A stretch of 44,778 bases of DNA from BOKV01 sp049289295 (GCA_049289295.1 JBATLL010000027.1:1-44778); one strand, 5' to 3'; shown: positions 9,192 through 18,612, counted from the first letter of the stretch. Program-made: numbers and translations. The notes: generated from the letters alone by a model not told the origin.

Positions 9192-9222
9192 TTGACCTTC
9201 CTGTTACTGGAAACCTTATAGG
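9192..9222 (+). promoter_or_regulatory. MerR-type copper-responsive promoter of the copper ATPase operon
   Basis: A -35 box TTGACC (9192-9197) and a -10 box TATAGG (9217-9222) are separated by 19 bp, the overlong spacer typical of MerR-family promoters. The spacer contains an imperfect dyad, CTTCC-N7-GGAAA, like CueR/HmrR operators. The regulator that should bind it is the last gene of the same operon (11753-12154). Confidence 0.75.
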
Positions 9223-9254
9223 TATATGCTCAGGGTAGATTGGAGTGGTACGGC

Positions 9255-11756
9255 ATGACGGCCAACAGCAAGCACGAGGCATCCGGAGATATCAGCAAGA
9301 CGCTGTTTCCAAACACCATTATCCGCGATCCGGTCTGCGGCATGACTGTGGACCCGAGCAAGGGCAAACCCACGCTGGAGCTGGATGGTCACCAGTATCA
9401 TTTCTGCTGCCAGGGCTGCCATGACAAGTTCAAGGCCGATCCGGCTTCCTTCATCAACGCGAGCGATCCGGTTTGCGGGATGAATGTGGACCGGGCCACG
9501 GCACAGCACTTTCTGCGCCACGAAGGGCAGAAATTCTATTTCTGTTCCCACTCCTGCCTGACACGGTTCGAGGGCGAGCCGGAAAAGTTCACACAAGGGC
9601 TGCCTGCGCCTGAGCCGATGCCTGCGGGCACGATGTATACCTGTCCGATGGACCCGGAGATTGTTTCTGACAAACCCGGAATCTGCCCGAAATGCGGAAT
9701 GGCGCTGGAGCCGATGGGTGTTCCACCCGCCAATTCCGGTCCCAACCCCGAACTGGTCGACTTCACGCGTCGCCTCAAGATTTCCGTCGTTTTTGGTGTT
9801 CCCGTGGTTCTGCTCGCCATGGGTCCGATGCTCGGAATTCCCGTCAATGACGTTGTTGGACCACGGCTTTCCACCTTGCTTCAACTTGCCCTGACCACGC
9901 CGGTGGTCCTGGCTGCAAAGCCCTTCTTTGAAAGAGCGGTTGCCTCATTCAAATATCGCAGTCCCAACATGTGGACACTTATCGGAATTGGTGTCGCTGC
10001 GGCCTATCTCTATTCGGCCGTGGCAGCCCTTTTTCCGGACTCGTTCCCCCATTCCTTCCGCATGCATGGTGAGGGAGTGCCGGTCTACTTCGAATCGGCA
10101 GTGGTTATCATCGCATTGGTGTTTCTGGGCCAGATCCTCGAATTGCGGGCACGGGAACGCACCGGCTCGGCCATCAGGGCGCTGCTGGACCTGGCACCTA
10201 AAACCGCCATTAGACTGGGGGCGGACGGAAGTGAAAACGAGGTGGCACTCGATCTGGTCAAACCAGGAGACCGGCTACGGGTTCGCCCGGGCGACAGTGT
10301 TCCCGTGGATGGCGAGGTGGAGCAGGGCAATGCTTCCATCGACGAATCGATGATAACGGGAGAACCCCTGCCCGTGACCAAGGAACCAGGTGATCAGGTG
10401 ACTGGCGGGACGATCTGCAACAACGGCACACTGGTCATGACTGCACGTCATGTCGGATCCGAAACAATGCTTTCACGAATTGTCGAGATGGTTGCCAAGG
10501 CGCAGCGTTCGCGGGCGCCAATCCAGAGCCTTGCCGACAAGGTGGCTGCCTGGTTCGTTCCCACAGTCGTTGCCTTTGCAATCGGTGCCTTTGTCATCTG
10601 GTCTCTCCTTGGACCGCAGCCAGCGATGGTACACGCCATTCTGGCAGCGGTGTCCGTTCTGATTGTCGCCTGTCCCTGCGCACTGGGCCTTGCAACGCCG
10701 ATGTCCATCATGACAGCAACAGGACGCGGCGCGCAGGCGGGCGTGCTTGTTCGGGATGCGGAAGCGCTCGAAAGACTTGCGCGCGCCGACACTCTGGTAA
10801 TCGACAAGACCGGTACGCTGACCGAGGGAAAGCCGGTGGTCGATGAAGTCCTGTCGGTTGACGGTATGAGTGAGGAACTACTCGTACAGCTTGGAGCCTC
10901 GGTGGAGCGCGGTTCAGCCCATCCGCTGGCGCTGGCGCTCGAGGCTGAACTGAAAAAGCGCTACCTGGCGCCGCTGGAAACCGAAGCCTTCGACAGCGTT
11001 ACCGGCATGGGTGTGGCGGCAGATGTTCGCATGCCAAAGGGCAGGAAAAGGGTCACCGTCGGCAATCTCAAGATGATGGATCGTGACGGTATCGACACGA
11101 CTTTCCTTGAAGCAAGGGCCCAGGCCATGCGCCAGTTGGGCAAGACGGTGATCTATGTATCGATAGGCGGCAAGTTTGCCGGTCTCATCGCGATCAGCGA
11201 TCCACTCAAGGAAGGTGCCGCCAAGGCGCTTCAGTCACTTGTTGGCTCCGGCCTGCGGATCATCATGGCAACCGGAGACAATGGCGTTACCGCAAATGCG
11301 ACTGCGTCCGCACTGGGCATCACGGAGGTCCATGCTGGTCTTCTACCCCATGAAAAGAAGACATTGGTGGAATCGCTGAAAGCGGAAGGACGGCTCGTCG
11401 TGGTGGCCGGTGACGGGGTCAATGACGCGCCTGCCCTTGCGGCTGCCGAGACCGGCATAGCAATGGGGCCAGGGTCCGATGTTGCCATCGAAAGCGCAGG
11501 TATCACACTCGTGAAGGGTGACCTGGCAGGCATCGTACGCGCCCGGATTCTGGCAACCGCGACCTTGTCGAACATCAAGCAAAACCTGCTGTTCGCATTT
11601 CTTTACAATGCAATTGGCGTGCCGATTGCAGCCGGCATCCTCTATCCGGTCACTGGAACGCTCCTGTCGCCAATGATCGCTGCGGCGGCAATGAGCCTGT
11701 CTTCAGTGTCGGTAATCTCCAATGCGTTGCGGCTGAGGACCGCCAAACTGTCATGA
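9255..11756 (+). CDS. copA: Copper-translocating P1B-type ATPase with YHS and metal-binding N-terminus
   Basis: The protein exports cytoplasmic Cu(I) across the inner membrane. Instead of the usual CxxC HMA domains, the N-terminus has two YHS domains (about residues 24-70 and 72-115; DPVCGM, then FCC..C and FCSHSC) and a small heavy-metal-binding domain ('YTCPMDPEI...CPKCGMALEP', about 125-152). Then come the membrane helices, the actuator motif 'ITGEPLPV', the CPC metal site in 'VACPCALGLATP', the phosphorylation loop DKTGTLTEG, the HP motif in 'SAHPLA', and the hinge 'GDGVNDAPAL'. I use the ATG at 9255 (833 aa); an in-frame ATG 15 bp earlier is possible. The TGA overlaps the regulator ATG. 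Silver transport is possible as well. Confidence 0.94.
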   Translation: MTANSKHEASGDISKTLFPNTIIRDPVCGMTVDPSKGKPTLELDGHQYHFCCQGCHDKFKADPASFINASDPVCGMNVDRATAQHFLRHEGQKFYFCSHSCLTRFEGEPEKFTQGLPAPEPMPAGTMYTCPMDPEIVSDKPGICPKCGMALEPMGVPPANSGPNPELVDFTRRLKISVVFGVPVVLLAMGPMLGIPVNDVVGPRLSTLLQLALTTPVVLAAKPFFERAVASFKYRSPNMWTLIGIGVAAAYLYSAVAALFPDSFPHSFRMHGEGVPVYFESAVVIIALVFLGQILELRARERTGSAIRALLDLAPKTAIRLGADGSENEVALDLVKPGDRLRVRPGDSVPVDGEVEQGNASIDESMITGEPLPVTKEPGDQVTGGTICNNGTLVMTARHVGSETMLSRIVEMVAKAQRSRAPIQSLADKVAAWFVPTVVAFAIGAFVIWSLLGPQPAMVHAILAAVSVLIVACPCALGLATPMSIMTATGRGAQAGVLVRDAEALERLARADTLVIDKTGTLTEGKPVVDEVLSVDGMSEELLVQLGASVERGSAHPLALALEAELKKRYLAPLETEAFDSVTGMGVAADVRMPKGRKRVTVGNLKMMDRDGIDTTFLEARAQAMRQLGKTVIYVSIGGKFAGLIAISDPLKEGAAKALQSLVGSGLRIIMATGDNGVTANATASALGITEVHAGLLPHEKKTLVESLKAEGRLVVVAGDGVNDAPALAAAETGIAMGPGSDVAIESAGITLVKGDLAGIVRARILATATLSNIKQNLLFAFLYNAIGVPIAAGILYPVTGTLLSPMIAAAAMSLSSVSVISNALRLRTAKLS

Positions 11757-12154
11757 ACATAGCCGAGGCCGGACAGCACTGCGGATTGCCTCCAAAGACC
11801 ATCCGCTACTATGAGGAGATCGGGCTTGTCGTGCCTTCCCGCAGGCCGAACGGCTATCGCCATTACGACGAACGCGCCATCCACAAGCTGCGATTCCTGG
11901 CACGCGCAAGAGGCCTCGGTTTCTCGATTGCCGAGTGCAGGCAACTGCTTGCGCTGTACGAGGATACTGGGCGTGAGAGTTCCGTCGTGAAGGCCATCGC
12001 CACCCAGCGGATTACGGAAATCGATCGCAAGATTGCCGAGTTGAGCGAATTGAAGTCAATGCTCGACCATCTGGCGCGCACGTGCCATGGCGATCACCGT
12101 CCGGACTGCCCGATCCTCGAGGGGTTGGCGGGTGATCTGCCGATCAGCCGTTAA
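11753..12154 (+). CDS. MerR-family copper regulator (CueR/HmrR type)
   Basis: This regulator probably senses Cu(I) and activates the copper ATPase promoter by untwisting its 19-bp spacer. Residues 1-70 form the MerR winged helix ('KTIRYYEEIGLV.PSRR..GYR.Y'), followed by the long dimerisation helix. The C-terminus holds the metal loop: two Cys eight residues apart in 'RTCHGDHRPDC', the CueR/HmrR spacing. 133 aa is normal. Its ATG overlaps the ATPase stop (ATGA), so the two are translationally coupled, and the regulator is expressed from the promoter it controls. Confidence 0.9.
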   Translation: MNIAEAGQHCGLPPKTIRYYEEIGLVVPSRRPNGYRHYDERAIHKLRFLARARGLGFSIAECRQLLALYEDTGRESSVVKAIATQRITEIDRKIAELSELKSMLDHLARTCHGDHRPDCPILEGLAGDLPISR

Positions 12155-12203
12155 CCAATTCGGCAAACCTTAATTTCACGTGTTTGGCGAATAGTGTACC
12201 GGT

Positions 12204-12233
12204 TTGACAAGCGGGGATTTGGAGACCTATCAT
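12204..12233 (+). promoter_or_regulatory. Sigma-70-type promoter for the lipoprotein gene
   Basis: TTGACA (12204-12209) and TATCAT (12228-12233) are separated by 18 bp. The predicted start of transcription, near 12240, leaves a short leader with GGGGAG ahead of the ATG at 12273. This also argues against any translation start at 12204. Confidence 0.6.
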
Positions 12234-12272
12234 TCGAATGAGGGGTTCCTGTTTGCACACGGGGAGAATGTC

Positions 12273-12965
12273 ATGCGTAATGCGATGCGGCGTGCAACCT
12301 TGGTAACCTTGGCCAGTGTGGCCACGGTATCGATGCTGGTTGTTGGAGGATGCTCCTCTACCGCGACCTCAACTTCAGCGACCAGCCTGGCGCGACAGGA
12401 TCGCCAGAAGTTCGAGTATACCGGCGAGGTATACCTGCTGAGGGGACTGGCAAACGTCTTTTCAACCGGACTTGATGTGATGAACGAGAAGTTCAGGCGT
12501 CGGGGCGTGAATTCCCGCGTGGACAATCATGCTGTCTGGGAGACGTGGGCTAGAGACATCGTGGCGCGAAATGAGCGTGGCCAGGTATCCTACCCGATCA
12601 TCATCATGGGTCACTCGCTTGGTGGAAACGCCTGTGTCCAGATGGCGCGTTATCTCGGTGATCGGGGCATCAAGGTTTCCTTTGTTGCGGCTTTCGATCC
12701 CACTATCACTACAGAGCCCGACGCCAATGTTGATGAAGTCGTCAACTACTACCTGCCGAACGGCAAGGAAGGAAACCAGTCCAATGTCGTCGTTCCAGGG
12801 CCAGGATTTACCGGGTCAGCGAGCAATGTCGACGTGGCGGGGTGGGATGGCATGAACCACTTCAACATCGAAAAGAATGATGTGCTGCAGGTTCGGGTCA
12901 TCACGAAGACGATGGGTCTTCTGAAGCCGACTGTCGGCAAGTTCAAGGCTGGCGATCACCTATAA
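12273..12965 (+). CDS. Putative lipoprotein of the alpha/beta-hydrolase (lipase/thioesterase-like) type
   Basis: The N-terminus is a lipoprotein signal: basic residues, a hydrophobic stretch and the lipobox VGGC followed by a Ser/Thr/Ala-rich linker. The mature part has a serine-hydrolase elbow, GHSLGG, after a 'YPIIIMG' strand, then 'AFDPT' (a possible acid position) and 'GMNHFNIE' near the end (a possible catalytic His). This suits a small membrane-anchored hydrolase facing the periplasm; substrate is unknown. The ATG at 12273 follows GGGGAG and leaves 230 aa. It stands alone behind its own promoter and converges on msrQ. Confidence 0.75.
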   Translation: MRNAMRRATLVTLASVATVSMLVVGGCSSTATSTSATSLARQDRQKFEYTGEVYLLRGLANVFSTGLDVMNEKFRRRGVNSRVDNHAVWETWARDIVARNERGQVSYPIIIMGHSLGGNACVQMARYLGDRGIKVSFVAAFDPTITTEPDANVDEVVNYYLPNGKEGNQSNVVVPGPGFTGSASNVDVAGWDGMNHFNIEKNDVLQVRVITKTMGLLKPTVGKFKAGDHL

Positions 12966-12992
12966 TCCGGGCGTTGGCCGGTTTGTATCAGC

Positions 12993-13634
12993 TCAGGCAG
13001 GGCGTCGTGCCCTACCGCGGGTTTCGCCTGTCCTGCCGCCCTTTGGTCGCAAGCGAACAAGCAGCACGCAAGCCATGATGGCTGCATAGGCGAGCGGTTC
13101 AGCCGTCCAGCTTTTCACCAGCCACAGATAGTGCAACACCATCAGGACTGCTGCGGGATAGGCGAGGCGATGCAGCTTGCGCCATGCCAATGCGCCAAGC
13201 CTGCGTACCATGGCGTCTGATGAAGTCAGAGCAAGCGGTGTCATTGCCAGAAATGCCAGCATGCCGAAGATGATGTATGGCCGCTTCCACAGATCGGCGA
13301 CAATCGGGCCAAGCTGCAACTGCTTGTCGAGGAAAATCCAGGTTGCCAGGTGGAGCAGGGCAAACCAGAAAGCGGTCAGGCCCAGCATACGGCGGAAGCG
13401 GATGAGAGAAAGTCCCAGCAGTTCGCGCAAAGGTGTGACAAGAAGTGCTGCAATCATGAAGCGCAGGGACCAGATTCCGAGACCATGCTCAAGGCTGCGC
13501 ATCGGATCGGCGCCGAGCATTCCGTTCAGCGCCTGATAGAGAAGCCAAGCTGCCGGCACGAGGCACACAAAGTAAAGCGGCAGCACCGGCACCCGCTTCA
13601 GCAGGCGGTTGAGAGGTTCAACCATCTTTTCCAT
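12993..13634 (-). CDS. msrQ: MsrQ, haem b membrane subunit of the periplasmic methionine sulfoxide reductase
   Basis: MsrQ (YedZ) takes electrons at the inner membrane and passes them to MsrP to repair oxidised methionines in envelope proteins. The 213-aa product has about six membrane segments with the ferric-reductase-like core; candidate haem His residues sit in 'LEHGLGIW', 'ALLHLATW', 'KLHRLAYPAA' and 'VLHYLWLVK'. The ATG at 13634 may be replaced by one three codons later. It lies 18 bp after msrP in the same operon. Confidence 0.92.
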   Translation of the reverse strand: MEKMVEPLNRLLKRVPVLPLYFVCLVPAAWLLYQALNGMLGADPMRSLEHGLGIWSLRFMIAALLVTPLRELLGLSLIRFRRMLGLTAFWFALLHLATWIFLDKQLQLGPIVADLWKRPYIIFGMLAFLAMTPLALTSSDAMVRRLGALAWRKLHRLAYPAAVLMVLHYLWLVKSWTAEPLAYAAIMACVLLVRLRPKGGRTGETRGRARRPA

Positions 13635-13652
13635 GCGATTGTGCCGAACCTG

Positions 13653-14606
13653 TCAGAAATTGGCCTTGAGATCCATTCCGGTATAAAGCGAGGCAACTTC
13701 CTGCTCATAGCCGTTGAACATCAAAGTGTCCTGCCTGCCGGACAGCAGGCTTCCGCCGATGGGTCTTTCACTGGCCTGGCTCCAGCGGGGATGGTCGACC
13801 TGCGGGTTGACGTTGGAATAGAAGCCGTATTCCCGGGGATTAGCGATGTTCCACGTCGTTGGCGGCTCCTTCTCGCTCAAGGTGATCCGAACAATCGACT
13901 TGATCGACTTGAAGCCATACTTCCAGGGCACGACCAGGCGAAGGGGCGCTCCGTTCTGGTTCGGGAGTTCCTCGCCGTACACGCCATTGGCAAGAATAGT
14001 GAGGGGGTGCATGGCTTCATCCAGGCGCAAGCCCTCGACATATGGCCATGGAAGCGGCTGGAAAAGGCCATTCTGGCCGGGCATCTCCTCCGGGCGGACC
14101 AATGTCTCGAACGCTACATATTTGGCGCTACCCTGCGGCTCGACCCGGTTCAGCAGGTCGGCGAGCGGAAATCCGTTCCACGGAACCACCATTGACCATG
14201 CCTCGACACAGCGAAAACGATAAATGCGTTCCTCGACGGTCGCGGGCACAAGGTCTTCGAGCGCGTAATCGCCGGGCTTGTTCACCAGGCCATCGATCTT
14301 CACGGTCCAGGGCTTCACGGTCAATGCATGCGCGTTGGCGGCCGGGTCTTCCTTGCCTGTACCGAATTCATAATAGTTGTTGTAACCGGTGACATAATCG
14401 CGCGCGGTCACAGTCAGATCCTCACCCATGCCGCTCTTGCGCACATCAAGCTTTGCCCTGTCACCTTCCGCAGCTTTCCCGGGCCTGGCAATGAGGGCCG
14501 CACCTGCAAAGGCTGCCGAACCCGTGATCAGGCCACGCCGGTTGAACCAGACATCCCGCGGCGTGATCTGCGAGGATGCAATCGCTGGATAATTCCATTT
14601 GGCCAT
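13653..14606 (-). CDS. msrP: MsrP, molybdopterin catalytic subunit of methionine sulfoxide reductase
   Basis: MsrP (YedY) reduces methionine sulfoxide in periplasmic proteins. A twin-arginine signal is present ('FNRRGLITGSAAFAGAAL', about residues 21-38), as expected for export after cofactor insertion. The molybdenum ligand Cys lies in 'YRFRCVEAWSMVVPW', the sulfite-oxidase-fold signature, and 'LRLVVPWKYGFKSIKSI' is another family block. I start at the ATG at 14606 (317 aa); the upstream frame has no family residues. msrQ follows directly. Confidence 0.95.
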   Translation of the reverse strand: MAKWNYPAIASSQITPRDVWFNRRGLITGSAAFAGAALIARPGKAAEGDRAKLDVRKSGMGEDLTVTARDYVTGYNNYYEFGTGKEDPAANAHALTVKPWTVKIDGLVNKPGDYALEDLVPATVEERIYRFRCVEAWSMVVPWNGFPLADLLNRVEPQGSAKYVAFETLVRPEEMPGQNGLFQPLPWPYVEGLRLDEAMHPLTILANGVYGEELPNQNGAPLRLVVPWKYGFKSIKSIVRITLSEKEPPTTWNIANPREYGFYSNVNPQVDHPRWSQASERPIGGSLLSGRQDTLMFNGYEQEVASLYTGMDLKANF

Positions 14607-14755
14607 GTATGTTTTTCCAGTACGGATTGGATCTTGATCATAACTGTCCGCAAAGATAACCGCGGCAAGCATTCACGACAATTCAGCAGTTCTCACAAAG
14701 GCGTCATCTTCCTTCCGGAAATGCAAGTCGAACCCGCGGGTTCCGGCTGCCTTGT

Positions 14756-15175
14756 TCAGTCGTCGCGAACGCGCCTACGTAATTTCTTGATACCAGATCG
14801 CCCCGACTTTGCCTTCAGTCGTCGCTCCACCGCGCCCTTGGACGGTTTTGTCTTGCGTCGCTTGGGTGGGGGTGGTTTGGATGCTTCGCTAACAAGCTCG
14901 GCAAGCCGGTTGCGGGCATCCTCTCGGTTTTGAACCTGTGTGCGATAACGGGATGCCTCGATCAGGATTACGCCGTCCAGGCTGGCCAGATGCGATGCGA
15001 GTTTGAGCAACCTTGCCTTCTGGTATTCGTTGAGTGACGGAGAATTGGTGACATCAAAGCGCAGCTGTACTGCGGTCGAGACCTTGTTGACGTTCTGTCC
15101 ACCGGGTCCCGAAGAGCGGATGAAACTTTCGGACAACTCGTTTTCAGGAATCGTCAGGATCGCCCGCCCGGTCAT
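14756..15175 (-). CDS. arfB: Alternative ribosome-rescue factor ArfB (peptidyl-tRNA hydrolase)
   Basis: ArfB (YaeJ) enters the empty A site of stalled ribosomes and hydrolyses peptidyl-tRNA. The catalytic GGQ lies in 'SSGPGGQNVNKV', and the C-terminus is a long Lys/Arg-rich tail ('KPPPPKRRKTKPSKGAVERR...') that reaches into the mRNA channel in known ArfB. At 139 aa it is much shorter than a class I release factor. The ATG at 15175 leaves 5 bp to the stop of the upstream oxidoreductase, so the two are probably co-transcribed. Confidence 0.93.
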   Translation of the reverse strand: MTGRAILTIPENELSESFIRSSGPGGQNVNKVSTAVQLRFDVTNSPSLNEYQKARLLKLASHLASLDGVILIEASRYRTQVQNREDARNRLAELVSEASKPPPPKRRKTKPSKGAVERRLKAKSGRSGIKKLRRRVRDD

Positions 15176-15180
15176 GATGC

Positions 15181-16170
15181 TCAGACCTTTTCCCACCTGC
15201 CGCTCTTGCCAGCCTTGTAGATCGCATCGATCACCTTCTGGTTCCTGAGCGATTCTTCGAGCGAAAACACGGTACCACCCTTGCCCATCGCCGCGTCCGC
15301 AAACGCCTCTGCCTGGAGGCGATACTGATTGAGACCCGTATAGCGGAAAACCTGCACTTCACTGTGACGCTGGTCATGCAGGCGCAGTTCATCACCTTCA
15401 TATAGATTCGAATTGAACGGGGCGGTCAGCTCGATGAAGCCCTTGTCGCCGTGAAAGACGATTGCCTGACGTAGCGCCATCTGCGTCGAGACATAGAATG
15501 AAAGTTCGAAGTTGCCAAAATCAGCTCGCACGCTGGCATATCGGTCGGTCTTGAACTTCGGATCATACTCCACCGTAGCCTGCAGTTTTTTTGGCTCCAA
15601 TCCAGTGGCAAAACGGGTTGTTACCGTTGGATAGACGGCGATGTCGGGAATGACCCCGCCGCCAAGTTCCGGCAGGTTGCGCATGTTTTTCGGATCGACG
15701 TTGAAATAGGTGAAGGCCGCGTCGACCTGGCGCAATTTACCGATGGCACCGGTGGCAATCAGTTCCCGCACCTTGAGCCATTGCGGATGATAGGTCACCA
15801 TGAAGGCTTCCGAAATGACAACCCGGTGCTTTTCGCGCGCGGCGATCAACTTGCCTATTTCTGCTGCCTTCAGTGCGATCGGCTTTTCGCACAATACATG
15901 CTTGCCGGCTTTTGCCGCCTTCAATGTCCATTCGACATGCTGCGAAGTCGGCACCGGGATATAGACTGCATCAATCTCGGGCGAAGCCAGCATTTCCTCG
16001 TAGGAGCCGAATGCATTGGGAATGGCGAAACGCGCTGCCATCGCCTCAGCCTTTTTCTGCGACCGGGACGCGATGGCAGTAATGGTGCAGTTGTGGGCCA
16101 GCTGGATTGCCGGGATCACATGTTCATGTGCAATCTTTGCAGTCGAAAGAATCCCGAATCGCAGCATCAT
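15181..16170 (-). CDS. Gfo/Idh/MocA-family oxidoreductase
   Basis: The product is an NAD(P)-dependent dehydrogenase of the glucose-fructose oxidoreductase type; substrate unknown, probably a sugar or polyol. A Rossmann start ('RFGILSTAKIAHEHVIPAI'), the conserved 'VLCEKPIAL' motif with its catalytic-region Lys, and 'VPTSQHVEWTLKAAKAGKHV' are all present, followed by the C-terminal substrate domain with 'ELGGGVIPDIAVYP'. ATGATG at 16170/16167 follows GGAGGAAAG, so translation starts at one of these (329 or 328 aa). Confidence 0.88.
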   Translation of the reverse strand: MMLRFGILSTAKIAHEHVIPAIQLAHNCTITAIASRSQKKAEAMAARFAIPNAFGSYEEMLASPEIDAVYIPVPTSQHVEWTLKAAKAGKHVLCEKPIALKAAEIGKLIAAREKHRVVISEAFMVTYHPQWLKVRELIATGAIGKLRQVDAAFTYFNVDPKNMRNLPELGGGVIPDIAVYPTVTTRFATGLEPKKLQATVEYDPKFKTDRYASVRADFGNFELSFYVSTQMALRQAIVFHGDKGFIELTAPFNSNLYEGDELRLHDQRHSEVQVFRYTGLNQYRLQAEAFADAAMGKGGTVFSLEESLRNQKVIDAIYKAGKSGRWEKV

Positions 16171-16206
16171 CTTTCCTCCACACAATCAGGATCGGGTGCA
16201 GGGATA

Positions 16207-18612
16207 TCAGCTCCTCAGCACGCCGCCCGTGGACTTTGCCACATTCTCGACAATCCTGGCAGAGACCGCTTCGATCTCCTCATCGGTCAGGGTCTTGCCC
16301 GATGGCTGTAGCGTGACTTCAATGGCTACCGACTTGCGCCCATCGCCCAGTGAAGCGCCTTCAAAGACATCGAAGACCGCAACATTCGTAACGAGCTTCT
16401 TGTCCGCACCAGCTGCAGCGCGCATGAGCGTTGCGGCATCCTGGTGCCGGTCAAGAACGAAGGCAAAATCCCGCTTCACCGCCTGGAACTGAGAAAGATT
16501 CAGGACAGGCTTCGTGCGTGTCGCCTTGCGGCGGGGTTCAGGAATTGCATCAAGCCAAACCTCGAAACCAACGGCAGGGCCACCGACGTCGAGCGCTTCA
16601 AGCGTCATAGGGTGGAATTCGCCAAAGGTCGCCAACACCAGCTTGGGTCCCAACTGCACGCTACCGCAGCGGCCGGGATGGTACCAGTCCGGGCCACCGG
16701 TCATGATCTGGACCTTGCTCGTATCAACGCCGCAAGATTCCAGGACTGCGAGCACATCGGACTTTGCATCGAAGACGGAGACCGACGTTGCAGCACCCTG
16801 CCAGTGACGTCCAGTACCTGAAGTTTTCGCTGTTCCGCGACGAATGCCGCCTGCACAGCGTTTCTGGTCTTCGGGACGATCTCCAGCATAGACATGGCTG
16901 ACTTCGAACAACGCGACATCGCTGATGCCGCGATCAGCGTTACGCTGGGCGGCGGCCAGCAAGCCGGGAAGCGTCGATGGCCGCATGTCCGACATATCGG
17001 CGGAAATCGGATTGGCCAGTTTCAACACGTCCTGTCCACCACCGAAAAGCCGTGCCTGTTCTTCGGAAATGAAGGACCAGTTCACAGCTTCCAGCATGCC
17101 GCGGGCTGCCAGTGCACGACGTGCATTTCGTGTCCTGATCTGGCCCGTTGTCAGGATCCTCGTGTTGACGGACCGGTGAGAGGAAAGAGGTTGCGGTGCA
17201 ATCCGGTTCACACCGTGGATACGCATGACTTCCTCGACGAGGTCCGCCTTGCCGAAAACATCAGGCCTGTTCGAGGGGACCGTGACCGAGATCTTCTCAC
17301 CCGAACCGGCAACACCAAAACCAAGCCTCTGGAGGATGGCAATCGCTTCGCTCCCGTCGACCTCGATACCGGTCAGCCGCCTGATCTCAGACAGTGGAAA
17401 GTCGATCACAAGGGCAGGCTTCGGCACCTCACCGGCGACCACCGGCGCTGATGGGACGCCGCCGCACAGCGCCAGTACCAGACTGGTGGCATAGTCGAGG
17501 CCCGGTTCCATGAAGGCAGGGTCCACCCCGCGTTCGAAGCGGTACCGCGCATCGCTATTGATACCCAGGTCACGGCCGGTACGGGCAATGTTGAGCGGTT
17601 CCCACAAGGCCGATTCAACCAGCACATCAACCGTATCGTCCTGGCAGCCGGAATGCTCGCCACCCATGATCCCCGACAGGGATTCAGGTCCGTTATTGTC
17701 GGATATGACGCACGTTGACGAGGACAGCTTGTAGGTCTTGCCGTCGAGCGCCAGCAGTTCCTCGCCGTCCACGGCGTTGCGGACCACAAGATTGCCAGCA
17801 ACCTTCTTCGCGTCGAACACGTGCAAGGGACGGCCAAGATCGAAGGTGACATAGTTGGTGATATCGACCAGCGCCGAGATCGGCCTCAAGCCGATGGCAC
17901 GCAACCTTTGCTGCATCCATTTCGGGGAAGGCCCGTTCTTCACACCGCGAACCATCCGCAAGCCGAAAGCCGGGCACAGGTCGGGCGCTTCAATCGATAC
18001 CGAGACGGGGCAGGAAAACTCACCCCTGGGGGTAGCGATTTCCAGCGGCTTGACCGTTCCAAGACCTGATGCCGCGAGGTCCCGCGCGATGCCACGCACG
18101 CCGAGTGCGTCTGGCCGGTTTGGCGTGATGCCGATTTCGATCATCGGATCATCAAGGCCGGCATAGCTGGCGAAGGGCGTGCCGACAGGCGCGTTTTCCG
18201 GCAGGTCGATGATGCCGTCATGTTCATCCGACAATTGCAGCTCGCGCTCGGAACACATCATGCCGTGGCTCTCGACACCGCGAATGTTGCCAACGGCAAG
18301 CGTCACATCAATACCGGGTACATAGACACCGGGTGCAGCGAATGCGCCGACAAGACCGGCTCGCGCATTGGGCGCACCGCAAACCACCTGCACCGGTTTG
18401 CCATCACCGGTGTCGACTGAAAGCACCTGCAACTTGTCGGCATCGGGATGGCGAGCAGCAGACAGGACCTTCGCGATGACGAACGGCTTGAACATCGAGC
18501 GGTCGTCGACATTCTCGACCTCAAGGCCGATCATTGTCAGGCGATCACAAATCTCGTCGAGCGTTGCATTCGTCTCGAGATGTTCCTTGAGCCAGGAAAG
18601 CGTGAATTTCAT
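16207..18612 (-). CDS. pheT: Phenylalanyl-tRNA synthetase beta subunit
   Basis: Together with PheS this makes the (alpha-beta)2 enzyme that charges tRNA-Phe; the beta chain recognises the tRNA and edits mischarged Tyr. The 801-aa protein has normal length. Domain order is as expected: an N-terminal 'MKFTLSWLKEHLETNATLDEI' block, an EMAP/tRNA-binding domain (about 40-150, 'HPDADKLQVLSVDTG', 'VVCGAPNARAG'), the B3/B4 editing module, B5 and the catalytic-like module, and a C-terminal anticodon-binding FDX domain ('FPAVKRDFAFVLD' type, here 'FQAVKRDFAFVLDRH'). It follows a small unknown gene that separates it from pheS. Confidence 0.97.
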   Translation of the reverse strand: MKFTLSWLKEHLETNATLDEICDRLTMIGLEVENVDDRSMFKPFVIAKVLSAARHPDADKLQVLSVDTGDGKPVQVVCGAPNARAGLVGAFAAPGVYVPGIDVTLAVGNIRGVESHGMMCSERELQLSDEHDGIIDLPENAPVGTPFASYAGLDDPMIEIGITPNRPDALGVRGIARDLAASGLGTVKPLEIATPRGEFSCPVSVSIEAPDLCPAFGLRMVRGVKNGPSPKWMQQRLRAIGLRPISALVDITNYVTFDLGRPLHVFDAKKVAGNLVVRNAVDGEELLALDGKTYKLSSSTCVISDNNGPESLSGIMGGEHSGCQDDTVDVLVESALWEPLNIARTGRDLGINSDARYRFERGVDPAFMEPGLDYATSLVLALCGGVPSAPVVAGEVPKPALVIDFPLSEIRRLTGIEVDGSEAIAILQRLGFGVAGSGEKISVTVPSNRPDVFGKADLVEEVMRIHGVNRIAPQPLSSHRSVNTRILTTGQIRTRNARRALAARGMLEAVNWSFISEEQARLFGGGQDVLKLANPISADMSDMRPSTLPGLLAAAQRNADRGISDVALFEVSHVYAGDRPEDQKRCAGGIRRGTAKTSGTGRHWQGAATSVSVFDAKSDVLAVLESCGVDTSKVQIMTGGPDWYHPGRCGSVQLGPKLVLATFGEFHPMTLEALDVGGPAVGFEVWLDAIPEPRRKATRTKPVLNLSQFQAVKRDFAFVLDRHQDAATLMRAAAGADKKLVTNVAVFDVFEGASLGDGRKSVAIEVTLQPSGKTLTDEEIEAVSARIVENVAKSTGGVLRS

